A stretch of 64,000 nucleotides of DNA from G965250275 sp965250275 (GTDB lineage Bacteria > Pseudomonadota > Alphaproteobacteria > Rhodobacterales > Rhodobacteraceae), in contig OZ252297.1 in assembly GCA_965250275.1 (NCBI GenBank), positions 186,001 through 250,000 on the forward strand, in the 5' to 3' direction. A program made the position numbers and the translations under genes. The notes under the pieces were generated by a model that made no database searches, was not told the origin of the DNA, and saw only the letters and a list, made by a program, of their open reading frames with translations. Below are positions 1 through 8,897 of this stretch, one piece after another (the first letter of the stretch is position 1; each line of letters opens with the position of its first letter).

Positions 1-454
1 GGGGCCTGAAAACGTGTGGGTTAGAGGCAAATGGCATCACAATGAGATTGCGGGCGCCGTATCCCCGCAGCAAATCCATGCTCTCGCGAGCGGATGTCCA
101 GCACAGGTCATAAGCCGATGTGATGGATTTGACGCGGAATGGATGGGAGAGATCGTCGGTACTGAAGTTGACGGTGGGGATACCCATGCGTGAGATCTCG
201 CGCACGGTTTCTGCATTGATCGAATTGTCCCACGCCAGCGAGAAGAAAAGATCGATTCCGCCCGACTCCAGTTCCTGGCGCAGCTTATCCATCAGCATCT
301 CGCAGTATTGATCGACCGGCGCATCGTGCCCCAATTCCATCATCGGATTGTAGAAGATGACATCGTGGCCGCCCTTGGTCAGCTCATCGACAGCGTGAAA
401 AAGATGTGTTTCTGCCAAAAAACCGAGGCCGACATCATAATAGAAAATTCTCAT
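1..454 (-). CDS. CgeB-like glycosyltransferase, partial (5' end only)
   Basis: The ATG lies at 454-452 and the frame stays open to the window edge, so only about the first 151 residues are present. The protein begins MRIFYYDVGLGFLAETH and has an alternating hydrophobic/Gly pattern like the N-terminal half of a GT-B fold. Near the edge the segment WTSARESMDLLRGYGA is followed by LIVMPFASNPHVFRP. This resembles the hinge motif of CgeB/DUF3880 proteins, in which the donor-binding domain follows a PFA-x-P-x-x-F-x-P turn. No signal peptide is visible, so a cytoplasmic enzyme is expected. Family membership is inferred from these motifs. The acceptor is unknown. The neighbouring flagellar genes make flagellin or surface-glycan modification possible but do not prove it. 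Confidence 0.6.
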   Translation of the reverse strand, partial: MRIFYYDVGLGFLAETHLFHAVDELTKGGHDVIFYNPMMELGHDAPVDQYCEMLMDKLRQELESGGIDLFFSLAWDNSINAETVREISRMGIPTVNFSTDDLSHPFRVKSITSAYDLCWTSARESMDLLRGYGARNLIVMPFASNPHVFRP

Positions 455-1143
455 GGTTGAATCCGATATTGCAGTCTTTTCAGAGGTGTCAGGGTCAAAA
501 TCATGGGGTCACCTGAACGCGGGCTGCTCTGAGGGCGCCCGCCGAGATGTCATCAAACCCACAACCCAGAACGCCATGACGCGCGTGGGTGGACTGGCCT
601 TCTGTCCTGCATCTCCAAATCGAATCCCAAGCACATCGAACGCCCGGGTGTTCAGGACCCATCCCAAAATGCTCCGCAGGATCAATTCGACGGATGTGCA
701 GAAGCGCAGCAGACAACCGGCGGTGACGCTCCGACATGTTCGGCACACATAACAGCGAGAATGCTGAGAGCAAAATGATCGCAAACCCTACTAACGAAAC
801 TGGCTACGATATGCCGGCTTTCTGCCTGCGAGTCGAACAAAATATCCATAACTGCCTGTAAGTGTGGCGAATCTGGTGTCTTGACCATGGCTTGATCTCC
901 ACAACACAGAACAGCAAACGGGGTATTGCAGAGGGTTGGCACCTGCAGCGTTGCCGGCAGGGCACGCAAACGTCGCGCCCAAAGAGGTTCCGGGCGCTTA
1001 CAGCCGACGCGCTGCAGATGATCGTGCAAAGCCCGGTCGGTCAGTCACCGGCCTGAGATGCACGTCCGTTGTTGGGCAGGTCTTAGTGATATTCCGATTT
1101 AAGGTCTTGTTCCCGCCCTTGCATTTTATGGCCAAGGACCTGC
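455..1143. other. Unassigned region between flgI and the glycosyltransferase
   Basis: About 690 bases without a convincing gene. The longest open stretch is on the minus strand at 682-1029 (115 codons). It has protein-like text in its middle (VKTPDSPHLQAVMDILFDSQAESRH), but a Cys-rich end, no good ribosome binding site and no family I recognise. A second minus frame at 509-784 takes over where the first loses quality, which would fit a frameshifted remnant. No clear terminator was found behind flgI. Confidence 0.3.
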
Positions 1144-2244
1144 CTAGCGAACCACAAACTCGGCGTGCAATGCGCCCGCGGCCTTGATGCTTTTCAGAAT
1201 GTCGATCATGTCGCGCGGGGCCACGCCCAGCGCGTTCAAACCGGCAACCACTTCGGACAGCGTCGTGCTCTCCGGCACTTCGGCCAGTCCGACGCCCGGC
1301 TCTTCCTCGATCTCGGCACCGGTGCGCGGGACAACGACGGTTTCGCCTTCGGCAAAAGGGTTTGGTTGCACAACGATGGGCGACTCTTCGATCCGAAGCG
1401 TCAGATTCCCCTGCGAGACAGCAACGCGGGAGAGCCGGACGTCGTCACCCATGACGATTGTGCCCGAACGTTGGTCGACCACCACTCGGGCGCGCCGTTC
1501 GGGCTCGACCAGTATGTTCTCGACCCGACTCATTGCATGAGCCGCTGATGGGGATTGCGTTGCAAGGATGTCCATTTGCACGGTGCCGGAATCCAGCATC
1601 CGTGCGACGCCAGCGCCGAAGTTGCCATTGATCGCCGCCTCGATCCGGGCGGCCGTCGTGAAGTCCGGCTCCCGCAAGGCCAACCGGATCGTCGCAAGGT
1701 CAGAAAACTGAAAGTCGATTTCCTGCTCGACGCGTGCGCCCGAGGGGATCACGCCCGATGTTGGGACACCCTGCACCACAGAAGCGGCATCACCCTGTGC
1801 GGACACGCCACCGGCGATGATCGTCCCCTGGGCCACCGCATAGATCTGTCCGTCCGCCGCGTTCAGTGGTGTCATGATCAGCGTGCCACCCAGGAGGCTT
1901 TTGGAATCCCCGATCGCGGACACCGTGACATCGATCTGGCTGCCGGCCCTGGAAAACGGCGGCAGTGTTGCGGTCACGAACACGGCGGCGACGTTTTTGG
2001 GCCGGAACTGCTCGCCGGTCACGTTCACACCCAAACGCTCCAGAATGTTGGTCATGATCTCTTCGGTGAAGGGCGCGTTTCGCAACCCGTCTCCGGTGCC
2101 ATTGAGGCCCACCACCAGTCCGTACCCAACCAGATCGTTGCCGCGCACGCCGTCGAATTCGACGAGATCCTTGAGCCGGATCGGTCCGGCCAAAACTGCG
2201 CACGGGATCAACAAGGCCGCTAAGAATACACCCAGGCGGATCAT
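1144..2244 (-). CDS. flgI: Flagellar P-ring protein FlgI
   Basis: 366 residues, the usual length for FlgI. Residues 1-19 are a Sec signal peptide (hydrophobic core, cleavage near VLA-G). The mature start GPIRLKDLVEFDGVRGNDLVGYGLVVGLNGTGD is the family hallmark. The protein forms the ring around the flagellar rod in the peptidoglycan layer. Its ATG overlaps the flgL stop by four bases (ATGA), so the two are translationally coupled. It is the last gene of the motB-flgE-flgK-flgL-flgI run. The next flagellar gene that might be expected downstream (for example fliP in related genomes, from memory) is not there. Confidence 0.97.
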   Translation of the reverse strand: MIRLGVFLAALLIPCAVLAGPIRLKDLVEFDGVRGNDLVGYGLVVGLNGTGDGLRNAPFTEEIMTNILERLGVNVTGEQFRPKNVAAVFVTATLPPFSRAGSQIDVTVSAIGDSKSLLGGTLIMTPLNAADGQIYAVAQGTIIAGGVSAQGDAASVVQGVPTSGVIPSGARVEQEIDFQFSDLATIRLALREPDFTTAARIEAAINGNFGAGVARMLDSGTVQMDILATQSPSAAHAMSRVENILVEPERRARVVVDQRSGTIVMGDDVRLSRVAVSQGNLTLRIEESPIVVQPNPFAEGETVVVPRTGAEIEEEPGVGLAEVPESTTLSEVVAGLNALGVAPRDMIDILKSIKAAGALHAEFVVR

Positions 2245-3248
2245 CGCAGGAAACCCACAAGCGAAAGTTGAGACAGCCGCGCGGTCACGGCATAGAGACT
2301 CTCTAACTGCAACCGGGCCTCTTCCAGTTGCGTCGATGTGGTGAAAGGGTCCGCCTCTACGAGAAGAAGACGGGTTTGTTCAAGTCCGCTGCGGGTTGCT
2401 TCGGTCCGGGTCTGTATTTCCTGAAGGCGCGCTTGGGCAAAGCCGAGATCAGATCGCTGCGCGGTCAGGTCATCATTGACGTTCAGAACGCTTTGCGCGG
2501 ACATCGACAGCAATTCGGACTGCTCCTGCTGAGACAATCCAATCGCAGGATCCGTGACCAGTGCGACGACTGCGACGGTGCGCATCATATCCCGGAACAC
2601 CGGATCATCTGCACGCAGCGACAACGCCAGCTCTTCGCCGGGACCGACACGTACCGGGGGCAGATCCTGCGTTGATCCTGTGTAGATCTGGGCCTCAAAC
2701 CCAGCCGGGTCAGCGAACCAGTCCTTTGCCGCTTGATCAACCTGTGCAGCGGTCGTCGCACCGGTCAAGGCAGTGCGCAGACCGTTCAGCAAATCCTCGG
2801 CAGGCGCCAGCGCCGGGCTGTCGGTGTCCAAGCCAGAAAAAAGGCTGCGCCTGCCGGAAACCCCATTGAGCGAGGTCATGATCGTGGCCAACTGCCCCTT
2901 CGCCTCAAGCGCCGCCTGATCGGGGAGTTCCGGTGGATTGAAACTCGAGGCCGTGAAAAACGTCTCGCTGAGCGGGCTCAGAATGTCCTGGATTTGCCCC
3001 AGGCGGGTCTGCGTCGCGCCGATCAAAATTGTGGCTTCGGTCGAAGCCAGCTTGTACCCCTCAAGCCTGACCAGTGTTTGCTCAACATCGCTCAGGTATC
3101 CGTAGTCACCACCAAGCCTGCCGATCAGATCGGAGGTGCGCCCGGTGTTCAGCTCATTTGTCAGGCGCGCCACGGTCTGTTTGAGTTCGGTGCCGCGGCC
3201 ACGCATCTCAAATCGCAGGGCCATGTCGCCCAGTGAAGACGTGATCAT
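2241..3248 (-). CDS. flgL: Flagellar hook-associated protein FlgL (HAP3)
   Basis: 335 residues. The N-terminus (MITSSLGDMALRFEMRGRGTEL) and C-terminus (VTARLSQLSLVGFLR) form the paired heptad helices shared with flagellin. The middle carries the SLFSG motif (GRRSLFSGLDTDSPA) that marks FlgL and flagellins. It makes the junction between hook-associated FlgK and the flagellin filament and is exported by the flagellar type III system, so it has no signal peptide. The start is two bases after the flgK stop and the end overlaps the flgI start. Confidence 0.94.
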   Translation of the reverse strand: MITSSLGDMALRFEMRGRGTELKQTVARLTNELNTGRTSDLIGRLGGDYGYLSDVEQTLVRLEGYKLASTEATILIGATQTRLGQIQDILSPLSETFFTASSFNPPELPDQAALEAKGQLATIMTSLNGVSGRRSLFSGLDTDSPALAPAEDLLNGLRTALTGATTAAQVDQAAKDWFADPAGFEAQIYTGSTQDLPPVRVGPGEELALSLRADDPVFRDMMRTVAVVALVTDPAIGLSQQEQSELLSMSAQSVLNVNDDLTAQRSDLGFAQARLQEIQTRTEATRSGLEQTRLLLVEADPFTTSTQLEEARLQLESLYAVTARLSQLSLVGFLR

Positions 3249-3250
3249 CT

Positions 3251-4702
3251 TTAAATCCTCAACAGTCGCTGCATCATTTCATCCACCACTTCGATCACGC
3301 GCGCATTGGCGCCGTAGTTCAGTTCAAAAACCAACAGGGATTGAAGCTCCTGATCCGTATCGACGCCGTTTGCCGCCTCGGCACGCTGCAGTTCATTGAA
3401 AGACCCTGCTGCCCAGCTGAGCGCCTGATCCGCTCGCGCCTGACCCTGAGCCGTTGCAGAGGACAGGGCAGTCGCAAGGGCCGCGGCGGACACGTCACCG
3501 GTTGTCAGCACGCCCGAGCTCTGCGCGCGCGGCGATTCGAGAACCGAACCAAAGGCCTGCAGCAAACTCGAGTCGCCCTGGGGCCCGGGGGCTGCCGCCC
3601 CCAGCCCGTCGCGCATGCGCCAACTGGCGCCGCCCTGGGCTGAATCGACGGCAGCATTGATGGCAAGGCGGCCAGCGAGACCAGTGAGCAGGGCAGGGTC
3701 ATACGGTGCACCGGAATCAGTAAAGAGCCCCGCATCGCCCGCACTGATTGTCGGGTCGAGCCCGGCAGTCTCAAAGCGCTGGATCAGGTCCGCAGCCAAC
3801 TGATCCAGCTGCGAAAGCGCCTCGGGCCCCAGCTCATCCCGAATCCGGAACTGCGCAGCAAGTGCCCCGCCCCGCAGGTGGGCGGATTGAGCGTCTGACG
3901 CGATTGGAAATCCGTTGATTTGCAGACCCGACAGCGCGCCACTCGCCTGCGTCATCTCGGGCGTGACGAGGTTGACAGGTGTGAACGAAACCTCCGCTGC
4001 AGACCCATCGAGCAGGGTCGCGCCGCCATTGGAGTACAACGCGATCTCACCGGATGCACGGGCCACGACGTTCACCGGTATGATCTTGTTGATCTCGTCA
4101 ACCAGAAGTTGCCGCTGATCGACCAGGCCCTCCGCAGGGCCGCCCGTTGACGCGACCGATCTGATCCGTGTGTTCAGTCGCTCTACTTCGATCAGTGCGT
4201 CGTTCAGACGGTCGACCTCGGCGTTCAGGTTGCGATCGGCGTCGCTGCGCAGGTTTGAGGCCTCTTGCGACGCCCGGTTGATCCCGGCGGCCAGATCGTT
4301 GGCGGCCCGCACAACGGCATCGAGCCGTTGCGCGGAATCCGGTCTGGAAGCGGCGGAAATCAGGCTGGCCTCAAACGTGGCAAGCCGACCGGTCACCGAC
4401 GCACTGTCGCCGGGCTCACCAACTGCGGCGGACAGGCGTGTGTGAAATTGCGCAACGACGCGCGCATGGCTTTGCTCGGCATCGGCCTGCCGGCGGCTGG
4501 CCTGCAGTGCGGGATCCATATGGCGCTGCACACCTGTGATCCGGACGCCGCGACCTCCTGTGACCAGCGAACTGACGGCCAGGCTGCGGCGGGCATACCC
4601 AGGCGTGCTGGCATTTGCGATGTTTTCAGACACCAGCTCGGTGGCGCGGCTGGCAACTCTTAGGCCACTGACAGCGCTGTTCAATGCGGTTGTAAGGGAC
4701 AT
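3251..4702 (-). CDS. flgK: Flagellar hook-associated protein FlgK (HAP1)
   Basis: 483 residues. The N-terminal rod/hook signature (ALNSAVSGLRVASRATELVSENIANASTPGYARR) and C-terminal coiled segment (NYGANARVIEVVDEMMQRLLRI) are those of flagellar axial proteins. The length and the Ala/Gly/Ser-rich centre fit FlgK, not FlgE. It caps the hook and joins it to FlgL. AGGACC lies about seven bases before the ATG. It is between flgE and flgL on the same strand with short gaps, so it belongs to one transcript. Confidence 0.95.
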   Translation of the reverse strand: MSLTTALNSAVSGLRVASRATELVSENIANASTPGYARRSLAVSSLVTGGRGVRITGVQRHMDPALQASRRQADAEQSHARVVAQFHTRLSAAVGEPGDSASVTGRLATFEASLISAASRPDSAQRLDAVVRAANDLAAGINRASQEASNLRSDADRNLNAEVDRLNDALIEVERLNTRIRSVASTGGPAEGLVDQRQLLVDEINKIIPVNVVARASGEIALYSNGGATLLDGSAAEVSFTPVNLVTPEMTQASGALSGLQINGFPIASDAQSAHLRGGALAAQFRIRDELGPEALSQLDQLAADLIQRFETAGLDPTISAGDAGLFTDSGAPYDPALLTGLAGRLAINAAVDSAQGGASWRMRDGLGAAAPGPQGDSSLLQAFGSVLESPRAQSSGVLTTGDVSAAALATALSSATAQGQARADQALSWAAGSFNELQRAEAANGVDTDQELQSLLVFELNYGANARVIEVVDEMMQRLLRI

Positions 4703-4731
4703 AGCTTAGGTCCTGCTGCTGATTTCCAGGG

Positions 4732-6033
4732 TCATCGCTTGATGTTGGTGGTTTCCTGCAGCATCTCGTCGACCGTCTGGATCACCTTCGCGTTCGAGGA
4801 ATAAGCACGCTGAGTCTGGATCATCGCGGTCAGTTCGCCGGCAACATCCGTTGCAGATTCCTCGCGTGCAAAGGAGACGATATCACCTGTCGGCCCATCA
4901 CCGGCGTCCCACATGAAAAACTTTCCACTTTCCAGCGAGGGTTTGTAGGTTTGGTTGTCCATCGCCGTCATGCCGTTCGGGTTGGGCAGATCGACAAGCG
5001 GCACCTTGAAGATCTTCTTGGTAACGCCGGTGTCGTAGATTGCATGGACGTAGCCACGATCATCGACCTCGACATCCGTCATGTTTCCAACAGGCGAGCC
5101 GTCTCGCGCTACATTCATGGGCGCAAAACGATCTGACACCTGGGTGATCCCATCAGGCTGGCCGATCAGCCCAAGATCGACTTCGATCGGTCCGCCCGCG
5201 ACATTGACGATCATTTTGCCGGTGGCGGCATCATAGGCCCCGCCTGACACCGTTGCGACGGACGCCAAGGTCCCGCCCTGGGCGCGATTCGACTCAAACT
5301 CCAGAGTGTACTCGCCAATGACCGCGTTGGATTGCGCGGTGTCCCGCAGTGTCATGGTCCATTGATTGGACGCGCCTGAGCCAGGCACGGTCGGTGTAAA
5401 CTCCACCCGGATGCTTTCGGACTTACCAAGATTGTCAAAGTACTCGATGGAAAGCTCTTGAACATCACCATCCGCCGTGGATTCCGTTTCTGTGGCTGGA
5501 AGGTTCACCCCCAACGAAATCCGTGTGGTCGGTTCGCCGGTGAGTTGGTTGACGTTGATACGGACTGGTTCGAGCCCCTCTGCCGTGTCGCGCGGGAAAA
5601 CTGGTATGGTGCCGTCCGGATTTGCAGGCCAACCCAACAAGACCAACCCTGTTTTCGTCGTCAGGTATCCATTCTCATCGGTTCGAAACGACCCCGTGGT
5701 TGTTAGCAGCATTTCGGCGGCACCGTTGTTGTTGGCCAACCCCGACTTGTATGCGACCGGCAGCATGCCGCGCCCACGCACTGCAAGGTCCGTGGGGTTT
5801 GTTGTGGCCACCAAAGATCCCCGTTCGCTGATCAGACGTTGCGATGTCGCCCGGGTTCCACCCGCAGAATAGGACCCGCCAGATGAAGAGATCACCATTG
5901 ATTGGAAGTCCGTCTGGACCCGTTTGTACCCAAAGGTCGACGCGTTCGAGATGTTGTCGGAAATCGAAGCGAGGCGGGTCGCATTTGCGGACAAACCCGC
6001 GATTCCGGCATTTAGCGAGGAGGAAATTGTCAT
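4732..6033 (-). CDS. flgE: Flagellar hook protein FlgE
   Basis: 433 residues from the chosen ATG at 6033. An in-frame upstream ATG at 6072 would add 13 charged residues that do not belong to the family. The chosen start has AAGGGCG before it and begins TISSSLNAGIAGLSANATRL. The N-terminal flagellar rod signature (SISDNISNASTFGYKRVQTDF), the central hook domains and the C-terminal segment (MIQTQRAYSSNAKVIQTVDEML) are all present. It polymerises into the hook. A near-consensus CtrA box lies 58-73 bases upstream, so flgE may have its own promoter in addition to read-through from motB. Confidence 0.95.
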   Translation of the reverse strand: MTISSSLNAGIAGLSANATRLASISDNISNASTFGYKRVQTDFQSMVISSSGGSYSAGGTRATSQRLISERGSLVATTNPTDLAVRGRGMLPVAYKSGLANNNGAAEMLLTTTGSFRTDENGYLTTKTGLVLLGWPANPDGTIPVFPRDTAEGLEPVRINVNQLTGEPTTRISLGVNLPATETESTADGDVQELSIEYFDNLGKSESIRVEFTPTVPGSGASNQWTMTLRDTAQSNAVIGEYTLEFESNRAQGGTLASVATVSGGAYDAATGKMIVNVAGGPIEVDLGLIGQPDGITQVSDRFAPMNVARDGSPVGNMTDVEVDDRGYVHAIYDTGVTKKIFKVPLVDLPNPNGMTAMDNQTYKPSLESGKFFMWDAGDGPTGDIVSFAREESATDVAGELTAMIQTQRAYSSNAKVIQTVDEMLQETTNIKR

Positions 6034-6090
6034 GGACACGCCCTTTTCTGCGTCAGTTTTTCGGGTGTCCAAGCAGTACGCACTCAGCGC

Positions 6091-6106
6091 TTAACATGGC
6101 GCTAAC
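6091..6106. promoter_or_regulatory. Near-consensus CtrA box upstream of flgE
   Basis: TTAA, seven bases, then CTAAC: one mismatch to the CtrA consensus TTAA-N7-TTAAC. It is in the 98-base gap between motB and flgE. CtrA control of motility is established in Rhodobacterales; binding here is inferred. Confidence 0.45.
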
Positions 6107-6131
6107 AGCTAAAATGGTCGCCAGTTTTACC

Positions 6132-6971
6132 TCATCGCCGCAACAGAATGACTTCCAGCCGGTTGTTGCGGTTGGACATTGGATCACCCACAGCCGGCGC
6201 GCGATCTGCGTGGCCCGTCACGCGGCGCATTCGGTCCGACCTGAGTCCGCCGCTTTCCAATAACTGGCGCATCGCGCCTGCGCGTGCTGCGGATAAGTCC
6301 CAAACAGGGTTGTGCCTCAGCACAACGGGATGCGCGCGAATGTGTCCTGCTACGGCGACATCGTTGCGGACTTGTGCAGAGACACGCGCGATCAATCGGG
6401 CAACTTCGCGCAGAACCGGCACCGGGCGATCCGTCCCTTCCTCAAAAAGAGGTGCGCCGTCCCGCGCAAAGACTTCGATGATCAAACCCTCATCGGTGAC
6501 GCGCGTGATGATGTGTTTCAATGCATCCGGGCTGACCAGGCTTTCCCCGCTGCGCCCGCGCAGGGCCTCTTCGACCGCGCTGAAATCGGCCTCTTGGTCA
6601 GAGCGGCTGGCCAGGCTCTCGTCCACTCCCGTGGAGCCACGCGACTGGCGCGCGTCCGTCGGGCGCAGACTGGATGCGCCTGTGCCGTTTTGCGGCAGGA
6701 CACGCTCCGACATCATGCTGTCGCCGCCAAAGGCGCCGTCGCCGCCCCCCGAAATTCGGTTGATCGGAATCGTCGGAGAAAAATAGTCCGCGATCCCCTT
6801 TCGTTGCTTCTCTGTTGTCGCGTTCAACAGCCACATCATCATGAAGAAAGCCATCATGGCGGTCACGAAATCGGCATACGCGACCTTCCATGCACCGCCG
6901 TGGTGTCCACCACCAGATACGACCTTCTTGCGTTTGATGATGACCGGCGCGACATTCGTCGACCCACTCAT
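6132..6971 (-). CDS. motB: Flagellar motor stator protein MotB
   Basis: 279 residues from the ATG at 6971; a GTG nine bases earlier (6980) is an alternative, and AGGTGGTG sits just before the ATG. The start VIIKRKKVVSGGGHHGGAWKVAYADFVTAMMAFFMMMWLL is the MotB N-terminus: a basic cytoplasmic tail, then one transmembrane helix with the proton-binding Asp in YADFVTAMM. The C-terminal half is an OmpA-like peptidoglycan-binding domain (VWDLSAARAGAMRQLL, then NRNNRLEVILLRR at the end). It anchors the stator to the cell wall. motA is not adjacent. It is first in the flagellar run and has an exact CtrA box upstream. Confidence 0.94.
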   Translation of the reverse strand: MSGSTNVAPVIIKRKKVVSGGGHHGGAWKVAYADFVTAMMAFFMMMWLLNATTEKQRKGIADYFSPTIPINRISGGGDGAFGGDSMMSERVLPQNGTGASSLRPTDARQSRGSTGVDESLASRSDQEADFSAVEEALRGRSGESLVSPDALKHIITRVTDEGLIIEVFARDGAPLFEEGTDRPVPVLREVARLIARVSAQVRNDVAVAGHIRAHPVVLRHNPVWDLSAARAGAMRQLLESGGLRSDRMRRVTGHADRAPAVGDPMSNRNNRLEVILLRR

Positions 6972-7017
6972 CTTCACCACCTGTTCTCACCCGACATCTG
7001 GGATACCAAACAGGGCG

Positions 7018-7033
7018 TTAAGCCGGATTTAAC
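7018..7033. promoter_or_regulatory. CtrA box upstream of motB
   Basis: Exact TTAA-GCCGGAT-TTAAC, the full CtrA consensus TTAA-N7-TTAAC, lying 47-62 bases before the motB ATG in the motB/dmdB gap. It probably controls the motB-flgEKLI transcript; this is inferred from the consensus and from known CtrA control of flagella in this order. Confidence 0.6.
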
Positions 7034-7057
7034 AGCTCAAGTTGTCTGCAAACCTGC

Positions 7058-8683
7058 TCACGCGTCAGAGGAGACCAACACGTCGCCATAGGCCTCGCGC
7101 AGCTTGTTTTTCAGGACCTTTCCCGTTCCGCCTACGGGAAGTTCATCGACGAAAATGACCTTGTCCGGAATTTGCCAACTTGCGACCTTTCCGCCGTAAT
7201 GCTCCAGCAAGGTTTCACCGCTCACGTCAGCCCCCGGCTGGCGCACCGCAACCACCACAGGACGTTCGTCCCATTTCGGATGCCGGGCGGCAATGGCCGC
7301 AGCGTTGGCTACGTCAGGATGCGAAATGGCAATATCCTCAAGTTCGACCGTGGATATCCATTCCCCACCCGATTTGATGATGTCCTTCGAGCGATCGCGG
7401 ATGATCATGTAGCCATCCGCGTCGATGGTGGCGACATCCCCGGTGTCGAACCACCCGTCATCGGTGAGCGCATTACCTTCGGCGCGAAAGTAACTGTCGA
7501 CAATCCAATGACCCCGAATCTGCAGGTTGCCCTGCGTCTGGCCGTCGTTGGGAAGCAACGCGCCTTCATCATCGACAAGCCTCAACTCCACACCATAAGG
7601 CGGGCGTCCCTGACCCTCGCGGATCTTTCCTTGGGTTTCTGTGTCCAATGCAGCGTGTTTCTGCAGCAGCTGATTCAACGTGCCCAACGGGCTTGTTTCC
7701 GTCATGCCCCAGGCATGGATGAGTTCGACGCCATACTTGTCCCGAAACGCCGGAATCATCGACGTCGGCAAGGCAGATCCACCCACGATAGTGCGCTCCA
7801 GGCTAGTGGCCTTGCTGCCCGTCGCTTCTAGCCCTGCAAGCAGACCCATCCATATCGTGGGCACGCCCAGCGCTACGGTGATTTGCTCGGCATCAATCAA
7901 GCGCGCGAGGCTTTCACCGTCCAGGTTTGGCCCGGGCAGCACCGATTTGCAGCCAACGGCGGCGGCAATGTACGGCACGCCCCAAGCATTGGCATGGAAC
8001 ATCGGCACGACCATCATGACAGTGTCTTTAGCAGAAAGGGCCAAACCGTCGGGCTGATTGCCGCCAATCGAATGCAGCACGGTTGAACGATGCGTGTATT
8101 GCACGCCCTTCGGATTTCCGGTCGTGCCCGAAGTGTAACAGAGGCTCGATGGCCGCGTTTCCTCAATGTCCGGCCAATCGGTGTCCTCGGCCTCTGCGTC
8201 CAGAAGTTCATCGTAAAACAACAGCCCGTCGATGGTTGCTGCGGCCGTTTCGTCGCGCGGGCCCATCAGGACGATATGTTTGATCGTAGGGGTGTGCTCG
8301 CGGAGCTTGGCCACGGCAGGGACAAAGGTTTGATCGATGAACAACACCTCATCCTCGGCGTGGTTGATGATGTAGACCAGTTGCTCGGGAAACAGGCGGG
8401 GATTGATTGTGTGGCACACCCTTCCCGCACCCGCGACACCGAAATAGATCTCCAGATGCCTGCGATTGTTCCAAGCGATGGTGGCACAGCGCGCGCCATC
8501 GGCGACGCCTAGGCGATCCAGCGCGTCCGCGAGTTTTCGCGCGTTTGCCTCGATTCCCGCCCAGTTGGTTCTGGTCACATCGCCGGTCGTCTCGACCGAA
8601 ACAACTTCTGTCGCGCCGTGATAGCGGGCCGCATGCTGGATGAGTGAGCTGATCGTCAGCTCTTGTGTCATCATCTTTCCCAT
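7058..8683 (-). CDS. dmdB: Acyl-CoA ligase, probably 3-methylmercaptopropionyl-CoA ligase DmdB
   Basis: 541 residues. The ATG at 8683 has GGAGAAGACC just before it; five extra upstream codons are ignored. ANL-superfamily motifs are clear: the P-loop YTSGTTGNPKGVQYTHRS, the aromatic/Mg motif WGMTETSPLGT, the hinge WFDTGDVATIDADGYMIIRDRSKDIIKSGGEWIS, and the C-terminal catalytic Lys in GGTGKVLKNKL. The start MMTQELTISSLIQHAARYHG is typical of the DmdB group of Roseobacters, from memory. DmdB activates methylmercaptopropionate, the product of DMSP demethylation. A DmdC-like dehydrogenase gene lies directly upstream on the same strand, 214 bases away. A medium-chain fatty acyl-CoA ligase remains possible. 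Confidence 0.8.
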   Translation of the reverse strand: MGKMMTQELTISSLIQHAARYHGATEVVSVETTGDVTRTNWAGIEANARKLADALDRLGVADGARCATIAWNNRRHLEIYFGVAGAGRVCHTINPRLFPEQLVYIINHAEDEVLFIDQTFVPAVAKLREHTPTIKHIVLMGPRDETAAATIDGLLFYDELLDAEAEDTDWPDIEETRPSSLCYTSGTTGNPKGVQYTHRSTVLHSIGGNQPDGLALSAKDTVMMVVPMFHANAWGVPYIAAAVGCKSVLPGPNLDGESLARLIDAEQITVALGVPTIWMGLLAGLEATGSKATSLERTIVGGSALPTSMIPAFRDKYGVELIHAWGMTETSPLGTLNQLLQKHAALDTETQGKIREGQGRPPYGVELRLVDDEGALLPNDGQTQGNLQIRGHWIVDSYFRAEGNALTDDGWFDTGDVATIDADGYMIIRDRSKDIIKSGGEWISTVELEDIAISHPDVANAAAIAARHPKWDERPVVVAVRQPGADVSGETLLEHYGGKVASWQIPDKVIFVDELPVGGTGKVLKNKLREAYGDVLVSSDA

Positions 8684-8897
8684 AGGTCTTCTCCTCAAGC
8701 CGGTCCCGCCAAGAACACAGAACGTATCACTGGCTCACCTAAACAATCGCATACGCCAACTTCTTGCACGGCACGCGATGATCCTCCGGTCGCAGCGCGT
8801 TGGCGCCTGTCTTCAAAGGCAATCGCGCATGAACCAACCGTATTCAGCATCGCAATGCCGGGTTAGTCAAACTTTGTCCTGATGTCCCGATTTCAGT

